A DNA stretch of 64,000 nt, taken from contig CAVYUG010000004.1 of NCBI GenBank assembly GCA_963771655.1, positions 434,001-498,000 of the forward strand, given 5' to 3'. Shown here piece by piece: positions 14,263 through 23,306 of this stretch (the stretch's first letter is position 1; each line of letters opens with the position of its first letter). The stretch comes from JAWVFM01 sp963771655 (GTDB taxonomy: Bacteria > Actinomycetota > Thermoleophilia > Solirubrobacterales > 70-9). Below the pieces are notes generated by a model, which worked only from the letters and a program-made list of their open reading frames with translations, was not told the DNA's origin and ran no database searches. The position numbers and the translations under genes are program-made.

Positions 14263-17200
14263 GTGGAGGAAGGCAGGCCAGTTTCGCCGTTCGAGCTGAC
14301 ACCCGAGCAGCGCCGGGTGGCGGAGCACGGCGAGGGGCCGATGCTGGTCACCGGTCCGGCTGGAAGCGGCCGGACCGACGCCCTGGCCGCCCGCCTGATC
14401 GCGCTCTCGGACCGCGGCGTTCCGCCCGACCGCGTGCTGTGCCTCACGCGCACGCGCGCTGGAGCGTCGCGGCTGCGCGACCGGGTCGACGACATGCTCG
14501 AGGGCCCGCACGAGGAGCTCACGATCACGACCTTCGAGGCGGCCGCCGCCCGTCTTCTGTCGGAGTACGCGCTCGAGGCGAGGCTCGACCCGTTCTTCGC
14601 CACCCTCGGTCGAGCCGATCGGCTCGCGCTCGTCCTCGACCATCTCGACCAGCTGCCGCTCCGCCGTCACGAGATTCGCGGCAATCCGGCCGGTCTATTG
14701 AGGCGCCTCCTGGCGCGGATCGACACCGTCAAGCGCGAGGGGCTCGGGCCCTCCGACCTGCGTGAGCGAGCGCGGGCCCTCGAGCGCGGCGACGCGGGCG
14801 CCGCGGATCGAGAGCTCGCACGGCGGGAGGCGGAGTTCGCCGACCTGTACGAGCGCCACGATGCCCTCCTTCGCTCCAGCGGCGGGCTTGACGCAGCCGA
14901 CGCGATCCTCACGCTCGCGCGGCTACTCGAGGACCGTCGCGACGTTCGCTCCGCGATCGCCGAGCGCTTCCCCTTCCTCCTCGTCGACGAGCTGGAGGAG
15001 GCCGCCGGAGCCGACCGGCGCCTCATCGACGCGATCGCGCTCCATCGCAACGTAGCGGCGGCCTGCGATCCGGCTCAGTCCACGCACGGGCTCGCGGGCG
15101 GGGGCAACGCTGCCCTCTCGGACTTCAGGGCCCGCTTCCGCGATGCGGAGCTCGTCGAGCTCCCGGCATCGGTCCGCACCGCTGGCCCCGTTGCCGAAGC
15201 GGGCCTCGCTCTGCGCGCGCTGGTGGACGGCGCCGGCGCCGGCGGCGCCGTCCCGCCGGATGAGCACGGCGCGGCGAGCCTACGGCTCTGGCGTTGCAGC
15301 GACGAGCGCGCACAAGCTCAGGCGGCCGCCCGCGAGGTCGAGCACCTCATCGCCTCCGGCACGGTGCGGCCGGAGCGAATCTGCGTCATCGCCGGCTCGG
15401 GGTGGCGGGAGGCCCGCGTCACGGCGGCTGCGTTCGAGGAGCGAGGCGTCCCGGTCCGTTTCCTCGGCGACGCGGCGCTCTACGGGCGTCCCGAGGTCCG
15501 CGACGCGCTCGCGTGGCTTCGGTTGCTTGCCGACCCGACCGACTCGGCCGCCGTCGTCCGCGCGCTCACGCGGCCGCCGGTGGAGCTCAGGTCGGTCGAC
15601 CTCGCGCGGTGCTCGACGATCGCGCGGCGTCGCAAGCTCGACATGGTCTCGGCGGTCGAGGCGGCCCTCGAGAGCCCGCAGCTCGGGCCCGAGGCCCGAG
15701 ACCGCATTCAGGCGTTCCTCCGGCTGCGAGGCGCAGCGGAGGCGGCGATGGAGGAGATGCGGCCCGACGCGTTCGTGCGCCGCCTCATCGAGCGAGTCGG
15801 GCTACGGCGCCAGCGCCTGTTCGCGGCCACGCCCGAGGCCGCGGAGCGCCTGCAGAGCCTCTCGAGGCTGGCCGAGCGCGCCAGCGAGTGGGCGCGGCGC
15901 GAGCCCCGCGGGTCGGTGCGCGACTTCATCCGCCAGCTCAGCGCGATCGCCGACGCCGGCGACCTCGATCTCGCCGCCACCGCGCCCCCGGCGCCGGGCG
16001 CCGCGGTGATCGCGGAGGCCCCACAGGTCAAGGGGCTCGAGTTCGACCACGTCTATCTCCTGGGCCTCACGAGGTCGGCGCTCGGCGGCGATCCGGCCCT
16101 CGGCTACCTTGCGGCGACCCGGGCCCGGCGGGCGCTGGTGGCGTCCTGGCCCGACTCCGGGCCCGACGGGGCGACCGCCCCCTCGCCCGCCTACGAGGCG
16201 ATCGCGGCGGTGGCCGGCGACGACGCCGAGGTCCACGAGGAGGAGCTCTTCGGCCCGGCGGAGGGCCTCCACGCGACCTACCGGATGGTCCGCGACGAGG
16301 TGCTTGAGGCCTCGTGGCGCGCGGGCTCCTCGCTGTCGGAGATGCGGCTGGACACTCCCGCCGACGTCGACGCGGCCGTCGCGCGCTACCTCGAGCTCTT
16401 GAAGCTCGCGGCGCTGATCCAGCGTCCCGGCACCGAGCCCGCCGCGGAGGCGCTCGCCGCCCTGAACGAGCTGATCGCCCGCGTCGCCACCCCCGAGCAG
16501 CGGGCCGCGCTCGAGGCGTCACCGCTCGACTCCGTACGTCATCGGCGAGGAGCGCGACCGCGCCGCGCGGCGCGAGCTCGTCGCATCGCAGCGCGAGCCG
16601 AGCCTCGAGCAGTTCATCCCCCGCCGTGGCGACGGGCTGGCGCTCTCGGCATCGGACCTCGACCTCTACCGCACCTGCCCGCTCAAGTACAAGTTCGCCC
16701 GCGTCTTCGCGATCCCGCAGGAGCCGACGATCAACCAGCGGTTCGGGATCCTGATCCACCAGGTCCTCGAGCGCTTCCACAGCGAGGAGCTCCACCGGGG
16801 CGGCGAGGGCCCGGGATCGCCCCGGGGAGCCTCGACCGCCTGCTCGCGCTCTTCGAGGCCGGGTGGCGGCGGACGGGGTTCGGATCGTCCGACGACGAGC
16901 TTCAGTACCGCGACCGGGCCGTTGCGGCCCTCGCGCGCTATCACGAGCGCCACGAGCGCGCGGAGTCGCGCCCCGTGTGGCTCGAGCGGAGCTTCGCGTT
17001 CGCGATCGGCCCACATCAGCTGAGGGGCCGCGTCGACCGCGTCGATCGGCTTCCCGACGGCGGGTACGAGCTGATCGACTACAAGACGGGGGAGGCGAAG
17101 GGCGTCGCCGCGCTGGCCGACGACGTGCAGATCGCGCTCTACCGGCTCGGCGCGCGAGAGGCGTGGGAGGTGACCCCCGAGTCGGGGAGCTACTGGTACG

Positions 17201-17376
17201 TCCTCGACGACGAGCGGGTCACGGTGCCCACCGCCCCCGACGACTCGGAGCGGGTCGAGCGAACGGTGCTCGAGGTTGCCGCCGGAATCGAGGCCCAGGA
17301 CTTCGAGCCGCGCCCGAGCTATGAGATCTGCTCGTGGTGCGACTACCGCCTGATCTGCCCGGCCAGCGAGGCCTAG
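14263..17376 (+). CDS. Degenerate SF1 helicase - PD-(D/E)XK nuclease (AdnB/AddB-like), frame disrupted
   Basis: About 1,037 residues resembling the helicase-nuclease subunits of AdnAB/AddAB double-strand-break resection machines. The N-terminal UvrD-like motor is degenerate: Walker A reads GPAGSGRT (residues 31-38, Arg for Lys) and motif II reads LLVDELEEA instead of DEFQD. KGLEFDHVYLLGLTRSALGG keeps motif V. The C-terminal nuclease has GRVDRVDRL and LIDYKTGEAK, and CSWCDYRLICP for an Fe-S staple. Between about 16531 and 16815 conserved sequence (YVIGEERDRAARREL; DLYRTCPLKYKFARVF, with the first Fe-S cysteine) lies in frame 2 while the flanks are in frame 1. Two compensating indels are therefore likely. 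ATG 14230 is an alternative start. Confidence 0.72.
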   Translation: MEEGRPVSPFELTPEQRRVAEHGEGPMLVTGPAGSGRTDALAARLIALSDRGVPPDRVLCLTRTRAGASRLRDRVDDMLEGPHEELTITTFEAAAARLLSEYALEARLDPFFATLGRADRLALVLDHLDQLPLRRHEIRGNPAGLLRRLLARIDTVKREGLGPSDLRERARALERGDAGAADRELARREAEFADLYERHDALLRSSGGLDAADAILTLARLLEDRRDVRSAIAERFPFLLVDELEEAAGADRRLIDAIALHRNVAAACDPAQSTHGLAGGGNAALSDFRARFRDAELVELPASVRTAGPVAEAGLALRALVDGAGAGGAVPPDEHGAASLRLWRCSDERAQAQAAAREVEHLIASGTVRPERICVIAGSGWREARVTAAAFEERGVPVRFLGDAALYGRPEVRDALAWLRLLADPTDSAAVVRALTRPPVELRSVDLARCSTIARRRKLDMVSAVEAALESPQLGPEARDRIQAFLRLRGAAEAAMEEMRPDAFVRRLIERVGLRRQRLFAATPEAAERLQSLSRLAERASEWARREPRGSVRDFIRQLSAIADAGDLDLAATAPPAPGAAVIAEAPQVKGLEFDHVYLLGLTRSALGGDPALGYLAATRARRALVASWPDSGPDGATAPSPAYEAIAAVAGDDAEVHEEELFGPAEGLHATYRMVRDEVLEASWRAGSSLSEMRLDTPADVDAAVARYLELLKLAALIQRPGTEPAAEALAALNELIARVATPEQRAALEASPLDSVRHRRGARPRRAARARRIAARAEPRAVHPPPWRRAGALGIGPRPLPHLPAQVQVRPRLRDPAGADDQPAVRDPDPPGPRALPQRGAPPGRRGPGIAPGSLDRLLALFEAGWRRTGFGSSDDELQYRDRAVAALARYHERHERAESRPVWLERSFAFAIGPHQLRGRVDRVDRLPDGGYELIDYKTGEAKGVAALADDVQIALYRLGAREAWEVTPESGSYWYVLDDERVTVPTAPDDSERVERTVLEVAAGIEAQDFEPRPSYEICSWCDYRLICPASEA

Positions 17377-18269
17377 GAGTCCTCGGCCGGCGGCTCCTCG
17401 GACCCCTGCTGCCGTAGGAACTTCTGGAACTCCTGGGCGATCGCGTCGCCCGACGGCACGTCGCCGCCCAGGTCGAGCTCCTCGGAGGCCTGCGCCTCCT
17501 CGAGCTGCGTGACGAGCTGGGCGATCTCGGGGTTCGCAGCAACCGCGCGGTCGACCTGCTCGTCGAACTGGTCAGCGGCATCCTCGAGCTCCGAGGCCTC
17601 GATCGCGACGCCGGTGAAGCCCTCGAGGCGCCGAAGCAGCGCGAGGGCGGCCTTGGGGTTCGGCACCGCCGCCACGTAGTGGGGGATGGCCGCCCAGAGG
17701 CTCGCCGAGGTGATCTCGTGGCGGCGGCAGGCGTCGTGGACGATCCCCACGATCCCCGTCGGCCCCTCGTAGGTCGATCGGGAGAGCCCGAGGCGCTCGA
17801 CGAGGTCGGGATCCGAGGCGAGGCCCGTGATCGGCACCGGGCGGGTGTGGGCGACGTCGGCGATCAGCGAGCCGAGCGTCACGACCATCTCGACGCCGAG
17901 GCGGTCAGCCGCGCCGACGATCGTGTCGGTGAAGGTGCGCCAGCGCACGTTCGGCTCGATCCCGGACAGCAGCACGAGGTCGCGCTCCGCCCCGGGGACG
18001 CGCGCGCTCAGCATCACGTTCGACGGCCAGTCGACGTGGCGCGCCTGGCCCTCGGTGAGGCGGATCGTCGGCCGGTTGACCTGGAAGTCGTAGAACTCCT
18101 CCGGGTCGATCCGCGCGAGCGGCTCGGCGTCGAGCGCCGCCGCGACCGCCTCGATCGCGGCCGTGGCCGCGCTGGCGGCGTCGTTCCAGCCCGCGAACGC
18201 CGCGACGAGCACGGGCGAGCGCAGCGGCGGCGGCTCGCCCTCCCAAATCAGCGCATCGAGCGCGTTCAC
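17373..18269 (-). CDS. PAC2-family protein
   Basis: A 298-residue PAC2 (proteasome assembly chaperone 2) superfamily protein, common in actinobacteria. Recognisable segments are LVAAFAGWNDAASAATAAI near the N-terminus, DFQVNRPTIRL, LLSGIEPNVRWRTF, a VVTLGSLIADVAHTRPVPI strand, and YEGPTGIVGIVHDACRRHEI. Length and order match the family. A role in proteasome or enzyme assembly is suggested by the family name only. The GTG start has a TAGATT box 6 bases upstream. Its 3' end overlaps the convergent helicase-nuclease by 4 bases. Confidence 0.88.
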   Translation of the reverse strand: MNALDALIWEGEPPPLRSPVLVAAFAGWNDAASAATAAIEAVAAALDAEPLARIDPEEFYDFQVNRPTIRLTEGQARHVDWPSNVMLSARVPGAERDLVLLSGIEPNVRWRTFTDTIVGAADRLGVEMVVTLGSLIADVAHTRPVPITGLASDPDLVERLGLSRSTYEGPTGIVGIVHDACRRHEITSASLWAAIPHYVAAVPNPKAALALLRRLEGFTGVAIEASELEDAADQFDEQVDRAVAANPEIAQLVTQLEEAQASEELDLGGDVPSGDAIAQEFQKFLRQQGSEEPPAEDS

Positions 18270-18275
18270 CGGCCG

Positions 18276-18281
18276 AATCTA
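18276..18281 (-). promoter_or_regulatory. Candidate leaderless -10 box of the PAC2 gene
   Basis: TAGATT on the minus strand ends 6 bases before the GTG at 18269. Confidence 0.45.
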
Positions 18282-18311
18282 TCGTCCGAGCGCCGGTTCA
18301 ACATCGACGCG

Positions 18312-19247
18312 ATGGAAGCCGCAGCCGTCGAGCGCCCGTCCGCGCCGCGCGATCAGGAGCTCGCGACGGTGTCGGAGCTGCGGCCCGGCCGCCGCTTCGA
18401 GGGGCGCTTTGCCTGCGTCCGGCGGGACCGGCTGACTTCCAAGAACGGGTCCACCTACCTGGCGCTCGAGCTCCGCGACAGGACCGGCGCCGTCCAGGCC
18501 CGCGTCTTCCGCGAGGCGGACCGCATCGGGATGCGGTTCGAACGGGGCGACGCCGTGAGCGTGGCCGGGCGCGCGGAGCGCTACCGGGGCGAGCTCGTGA
18601 CCGAGCTCGACGACGTGCGCCGGATCGAGCCCGGCCGCTACGACCCGGCCGAGTTCCTGCCCGCCGCCTACCGCTCGATCGACGAGCTCGAGGGGTTCCT
18701 CGAGCACCTCGCTCGCGAGGTCCATGACCCGGGCCTCGCCCGCGTCGTCGAGCGCACCCTGATGAGCGAGCCGGTCAGCAGCGAGTTCCGGCGCGCCCCG
18801 TGCAGCCGCGCGGGGCATCACGCGTACCTCGGCGGCCTGCTCGAGCACACGGTCTCGGTCGGGACCCTCGTCACGGAGGTCTGCCAGCTTCACCCCAAGC
18901 TCGACTCCGACCTCCTCATGGCCGCGGCCCTCGTCCACGACGTCGGCAAGGTGAGGGAGTTCACGCTCGGCGCGGAGATCGAGGTGAGCGAGGAGGGCCG
19001 CGCGCTCGGGCACCTCGCGATCGGCGCCGAGATCGTCGGCGCCGCAGCGCGCGACCTCGACGAGCGCCGGCGCCTCGCGCTGCTCGGATGCGTGCTCAGC
19101 CACCACGGCGCCGATCAGGGGCCGGCTCGGGGCCGGCCGAGCGGGGGCGCAACGCGAAGCGGCTTCCCGTCGGCGGAGGCGCTGGCGCTCTACCGGCTGA
19201 ACGCGCTGGACGCCACGGTCAAGAACGCCCTCGAGCACGGGGCCTGA
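18312..19247 (+). CDS. YhaM-like 3'-5' exoribonuclease (OB fold + HD domain)
   Basis: A 311-residue protein in the order of YhaM/CBF1 nucleases. An N-terminal OB fold (GRFACVRRDRLTSKNGSTYL, then ALELRDRTGAVQARVF) covers about residues 28-105, followed by an HD phosphohydrolase domain with HHAYLGGLLEHTVSV, the ALVHDVGK motif and a SHHG near the end. The family degrades RNA and single-stranded DNA from the 3' end. The ATG start is preferred because the upstream codons run through the divergent PAC2 promoter. It is monocistronic. Confidence 0.85.
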   Translation: MEAAAVERPSAPRDQELATVSELRPGRRFEGRFACVRRDRLTSKNGSTYLALELRDRTGAVQARVFREADRIGMRFERGDAVSVAGRAERYRGELVTELDDVRRIEPGRYDPAEFLPAAYRSIDELEGFLEHLAREVHDPGLARVVERTLMSEPVSSEFRRAPCSRAGHHAYLGGLLEHTVSVGTLVTEVCQLHPKLDSDLLMAAALVHDVGKVREFTLGAEIEVSEEGRALGHLAIGAEIVGAAARDLDERRRLALLGCVLSHHGADQGPARGRPSGGATRSGFPSAEALALYRLNALDATVKNALEHGA

Positions 19248-19287
19248 GGAAGGGACGGGTCAGCGAGGGAGAGTCAAACTCGGTCGT

Positions 19288-19326
19288 GATGCGGCTCGTC
19301 CACCGTATGGGGGCATTAGCCGCATC
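19288..19326. terminator. Inverted repeat between convergent genes
   Basis: GATGCGGCT / AGCCGCATC is a perfect 9-bp stem with a 21-base loop. It lies between the YhaM-like gene and the TSUP gene and overlaps the latter's stop codon. It is a candidate bidirectional terminator. Confidence 0.45.
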
Positions 19327-19747
19327 AGAGCGGCCGTCCCGACCGAGCTTGCCCCCCTCGGTGCCCGTTTTCTGGAACGACGGGCGCCGCCACCGCCCGA
19401 CGGATCAGCTGGGCGGCCACGAGCAGCAGCAGCACCGCGAACGCCAGCTCCAGCGCCCGCTGCGATACGGCGTTCGAGACGAGAACGCCGATCAGCACCC
19501 CGATCGGCGAGAGGACACCGATGACGATGCCGTCGCGGAGCCGCACGTTGTCGTAGCCGTGTTGCCGCCACGCTCCCACGATCGCCACCGGCACGATCGC
19601 CAGGAGCGACGTCGACTCCGCGTGGAGCTGAGTCTGGTCGAGGCAGATCACGAGGCCGGGAACGAACAGGATTCCCCCGCCGACGCCGAGCAGGCCGCCC
19701 ACGGCGCCGCCCGCGAACCCGAATGCCGCCGCCAGCACGTACTCCAT
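19325..19747 (-). CDS. TSUP (TauE/SafE) permease, C-terminal half-size subunit
   Basis: A 140-residue membrane protein equal to one half of a TauE/SafE (TSUP) anion transporter. The family signature GGLLGVGGGILFVPGLVI lies near the N-terminus, followed by about four hydrophobic segments. Full TSUP proteins are about 250 residues with two such halves. Here the halves are separate genes: this ATG overlaps the stop of the upstream half (ATGA). They probably pair to make one transporter for sulfite, sulfonate or another anion; the substrate is unknown. No homologous remnant of the other half is seen inside this gene. Confidence 0.8.
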   Translation of the reverse strand: MEYVLAAAFGFAGGAVGGLLGVGGGILFVPGLVICLDQTQLHAESTSLLAIVPVAIVGAWRQHGYDNVRLRDGIVIGVLSPIGVLIGVLVSNAVSQRALELAFAVLLLLVAAQLIRRAVAAPVVPENGHRGGQARSGRPL

Positions 19748-20109
19748 CAGGGGATGATCAGCTCGACGGCGACGGCGACGATGAGGACGGCGAACAGGAG
19801 CGCCACCAGGCGTTCCGAGATTCGCTGCTGGAGCGCGGTGCCGGCGATCACGCCGCCGATCGCGGGCAGCGCGACGAGCAGCCCCTTCGGGATGCTCACG
19901 TTGCCCTCGATCCCCTGTCCGATCGCCGCGAACGCGGCGATGACGACGATCGCCGCGAGGCTCGTCCCGGTCGCCTCGCGCTCGCCGTACGCGAGCCAGA
20001 AGATCAGGAGCGGCACGATCACGCTTCCGCCGCCCACCCCGAAAAGGGCGCTGAATGCCCCCGCCGCCGTCGCGATCGCCCCGAGCTTCAGCCATCGCTC
20101 CCGCGGCAT
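19747..20109 (-). CDS. TSUP (TauE/SafE) permease, N-terminal half-size subunit
   Basis: A 120-residue membrane protein with the first TSUP half signature (FSALFGVGGGSVIVPLLIFW) and four hydrophobic segments ending in LLFAVLIVAVAVELIIP. Its stop is coupled to the start of the second half-size gene. Stop placement is clean and both halves begin with their own good start codon, so this looks like a stable split gene rather than a frameshift, although a single in-frame indel origin is conceivable. It is divergent from otsB; the start codons are about 20 bases apart. Confidence 0.8.
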   Translation of the reverse strand: MPRERWLKLGAIATAAGAFSALFGVGGGSVIVPLLIFWLAYGEREATGTSLAAIVVIAAFAAIGQGIEGNVSIPKGLLVALPAIGGVIAGTALQQRISERLVALLFAVLIVAVAVELIIP

Positions 20110-20128
20110 GGACGGCGATACTAGATGG

Positions 20129-20921
20129 GTGCTGGGAGCCGACGCCACGGCGCTGCTCGCGCCGCTTCGCGGCGAGCCGGGCCGCTCGGCGATCCTCTCC
20201 GACGTCGACGGCACGCTCGCCCCGATCGTCGCGGACCCCTCGGCGGCGGTCGTCCCCGACGAGACTCGAAGGGTTCTGGCGGACCTTTGCGAGCGCTTTG
20301 CCCTGGTCGCCTTCGTCACGGGCCGGCCCACGCTCGAGGCGCGGAGGATGGTGGGCGTCGACGAGGCGACGTACGCGGGCAACCACGGCCTGGAGATCCT
20401 CGCGCCCGGCGCCGACCGCCCGGCGACGGACGAGGAGGTCGCGGAGCTTGGAGCCCTCGCCAGAAGCCTCATCGAGGGCGTTGACCTCGGAGAGCTTCGC
20501 CACGAGGACAAGGGCCCGATCCAGGCGCTTCACTGGCGCGGCGCGCAGGAGCCAGAGCGCGCGCGCCGGCAGGCGGAGTTGATCGCGGCCGACGCCGAGG
20601 AGCGAGGTCTCTTCCCCCACTGGGGACGGCAGGTGCTCGAGCTGCGCCCGACGGACGCGGTCGACAAGGGGTCGGCCGTGCGAGGGCTGCTCGCGGACCG
20701 CGCGGCTCGACCTCGCGCTATTCGGAGGCGACGATCGCACCGACCTCGACGCCTTCGATGCCCTGGGCGAGATGGCGCGGGCGGGCGAGCTCGAGGCCGC
20801 GGTGCGGATCGGCATCGATTCCGAGGAGGCGCCGGACGGGCTGGCCGAGCGCTCCGACATCGTGGTCGACGGCACCGAGGGCTTCCTCGACGTCCTGAGG
20901 GCGCTCGCCGAGGAGGCCTGA
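20129..20921 (+). pseudogene. otsB: Trehalose-6-phosphate phosphatase, frameshifted
   Basis: A HAD-superfamily OtsB that would dephosphorylate trehalose-6-phosphate in the trehalose synthesis pathway. HAD motif I is clear (ILSDVDGTLAPIV), and YAGNHGLEI and the VTGRP of motif II follow. Up to about 20700 the frame is position 2 (LRPTDAVDKGSAVRGLLADR). After that the conserved motif IV (LALFGGDDRTDLDAFDAL) and the end of the protein are in frame 3, ending in TGA at 20921. One extra base in GCGCGGC near 20702 explains it. ATG at 20108 is an alternative start. It may be a sequencing or assembly indel rather than a real loss. Confidence 0.78.
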
Positions 20922-20925
20922 CGGC

Positions 20926-21465
20926 ATGCCGTTCGTCGACCTCCTCCGCGTCACGGTCTTCCTCGTCGCCGCCGTCGCCACGGGGCTCGGCACGATCGCG
21001 GTCCTCGTGGCGGCCCAGAACGCCGACCAGACGGCGCTGATCGTGGCCGGTGCTTGGTGGTTCCTCGCAGCGGTGGCCGGCGTGTGGCTCGGCCGCGGCC
21101 GGCGGACCGCCGACCAGGTTCGGCGGGTGCTCGCCGGAGCGCGCACGACGACCTCGCTGCCGATGGAGAGCCCGGGCCGCATCGCGTTCGCCCGCCTGTG
21201 GCCGATCGCGGTCTTCGCAATCCTCGCCGGCGGCCTCGCGGCGATCGCGCCGCAGATCGCGGCGATCGGCGCCGGCTACGCGATCGGCGTCGCGCTCTCG
21301 TGGCGCCATCGCGAGGCCGCCGTGACGGCGATCGAGGAGCGCGACGGGGTTCGCTTCTTCGTCGAGCCCTCGAACGCGTTCGAGCCGCTCCGCCTGGTCC
21401 GTACGCCCGGGCTCGGCCGCGACCGCATGCCGGCCGGCCACCCGCCCCCGCCGCCAGTGGGCTGA
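20926..21465 (+). CDS. Hypothetical membrane protein
   Basis: A 179-residue protein not matched to a named family. It has four hydrophobic segments: two near the N-terminus (LRVTVFLVAAVATGLGTIAV; IVAGAWWFLAAVAGVWLG) and two after a charged loop (LWPIAVFAILAGGLAAIAPQ; IGAGYAIGVALSW). A short cytoplasmic-looking tail ends in a Pro-rich stretch. It begins 4 bases after otsB and is likely cotranscribed with it. The 3' end abuts the palindromic repeat at 21470. Confidence 0.7.
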   Translation: MPFVDLLRVTVFLVAAVATGLGTIAVLVAAQNADQTALIVAGAWWFLAAVAGVWLGRGRRTADQVRRVLAGARTTTSLPMESPGRIAFARLWPIAVFAILAGGLAAIAPQIAAIGAGYAIGVALSWRHREAAVTAIEERDGVRFFVEPSNAFEPLRLVRTPGLGRDRMPAGHPPPPPVG

Positions 21466-21469
21466 CCAA

Positions 21470-21523
21470 CCCGCGAACGTCCCTCGCTGGGGGCTATGCG
21501 CGGTGTTCAGGGACGTTCGCGGG
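21470..21523. repeat. Palindromic intergenic repeat, copy A
   Basis: Perfect 15-bp arms (CCCGCGAACGTCCCT / AGGGACGTTCGCGGG) flank a 24-base loop. The first 29 bases (21470-21498), including the loop part CGCTGGGGGCTATG, recur identically at 58519-58547. The stop codon of the polX gene lies inside the loop. It may act as a bidirectional terminator between convergent genes. Confidence 0.85.
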
Positions 21524-23273
21524 TCGTCGACGCCGCTTTCGCGGCCGCAGCGCCCGCAGGCTCCGCAGCGGTCGCGTGTTGGCGACCTCGGCCGCGGTCA
21601 GCCAGGCTCGGCGGGCGGTCCCGAGCCCGTACTTCATGTTCTCGAGGGTGCGGATCTGGTGGGCGTCGGTGTTGACGCAGATGAGCACGCCCGCGTCGGC
21701 CGCGAGCCGGGCGTGGCGCTCCGAGAGGTCTCGCCGGTTGGGGTTGCCGTTGATCTCGAGCATCGTCCCGGTGCGCGCCGCGGCCTCGGCGACGGCCTCG
21801 ACGTCGATGTCGTAGGGCTCGCGGCGGTTGATCAGGCGCCCGGTGAGGTGGCCGATGCAGTCGGTGAGCGGGTTCTCGATTGCCGTGATCACGCGCTCGG
21901 TCATCGCCTTGCGCGAGATCCGGAACGACGTGTGCACGCTCGCCATGACCCAGTCCAGCTCCTCCAGCAGCTCCTCCGGGTAGTCGAGCTCGCCGTCGGT
22001 GCCGATGTTCACCTCCGAGCCGGCGAGGAGGCGGAACCCGCGCGGCGCCTTCTCGTTCCAGACGCGGATCTCCTCGATTCTCTCCGCCAGCGCCTCGGCT
22101 GTGACGTGGTCTCCGAACCCGTGCGAGGCGGAGTGGTCGGTGATCGCGAGGTATGCGTAGCCACGCGCCCGCGCCGCCTCGGCCATGTCCTCGAGCGACG
22201 CCTTGCCGTCGGAGAGGGTCGTGTGGCAGTGCAGGTCCCCCCGGATGTCGTCGATGGACACGAGGTCGGGGAGCTCGCCTTCGGCGGCCGCCGCAATCTC
22301 GCCGCCGCCCTCGCGGAGCTCGGGCTCGATGTAGGGCAGGCCGATCCGCTCGTAGACCTCGGCCTCTGTGCGATAGCGGGCGACGTCGCCGCTCTCGGAG
22401 TCGACGATGCCGTTCTCCGAGACCGAGAGCCCCATCTTCACCGCGCGCTCGCGGAGCTTCACGTTGTGCTCCGCCGACCCTGTGAAGTGCTGAAGGAGGT
22501 TCCCGTAGGCCTCGGGCGGGACGATCCTCAGGTCGACCTTGATGCCGTTGTTGGTCGTCGCTCGCATGCCGGCGGCACCGGGCTTGCCCGCGGCGGCGAT
22601 GAGCGGGTGCGTGGCCAGCGAGCGGCCCAGCGCGACCGGGTCGGAGGCCGTGGCGATCAGGTCGATGTCCTTGCACGTCTCGGCCATGCGGCGGGCCGAT
22701 CCCGCGACCTCGACCTCCTCGCAGGCGTCCTCGAGGCGCAGGGCCTCGGCGAGCTCCTCGGCGACCGGGAGCGCCTCCGAGAGCAGCACGCGTTCGGAGG
22801 CGCCCTCCCCGCCGAGGCGCTCGAGCGAGGCGAGCACGTTCTCCTCGGCCTTCGGCCCGAGGCCCCGCAGGCCCCTGATCCTCTGCCCCTCGGCGGCCGC
22901 ACGCAGCTCGTCGAGCGAGTCGACCCCGAGATTCGTCGTAGAGGCGGCGCGCCGTCTTCGCGCCGAGCCCGGGCACTCGGGTCACCTCGATCAGCGAGGG
23001 CGGGTACTTGGCGAGCAGCTTCGTCATCGACGGGATCTCGCCCGTCTCGACGAGGGCGACGATCTTGTCCTGCAGCGTCTTGCCGATGCCGGGCAGCTCG
23101 GTCGCGCGACCCTCGCGCGCAAGCTCGGCCACGGAGACGGGGCTCTGGCGGATGACGCGAGCCGCCTCGCGGTAGGCGAGCACGCGGTAGCGGACGGCGC
23201 CGTCGAGCTCGTAGAGGGTCGCCAGGTCGGCGAAGGCGCTGGCGATCTCGGCGTTCCGCACGGCGCTCTTCAC
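21494..23273 (-). pseudogene. polX: DNA polymerase/3'-5' exonuclease PolX, frameshifted
   Basis: A PolX-family protein (about 590 residues when joined) for base-excision repair. The N-terminal part (NAEIASAFADLATLYELDGA; helix-hairpin-helix ELPGIGKTLQDKIVAL; VPGLGAKTARRLYDE) is in one frame up to about 22934. The rest, with the nucleotidyl-transfer motif VEVAGSARRMAETCKDIDLI and the C-terminal PHP domain (GDLHCHTTLSDGKASLEDM; ITDHSAS; NPNRRDL), is in another. One extra T in GACGAATCTC accounts for the shift. GTG at 23261 is an alternative start matching family N-termini. All known motifs are otherwise intact. Confidence 0.82.
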
Positions 23274-23294
23274 TCTAGATAGAGGCCCGCTGTC

Positions 23295-23300
23295 TAGATT
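23295..23300 (+). promoter_or_regulatory. Candidate leaderless -10 box of the glycosyltransferase gene
   Basis: TAGATT ends 6 bases before the ATG at 23307. Confidence 0.45.
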
Positions 23301-23306
23301 GGCGCG

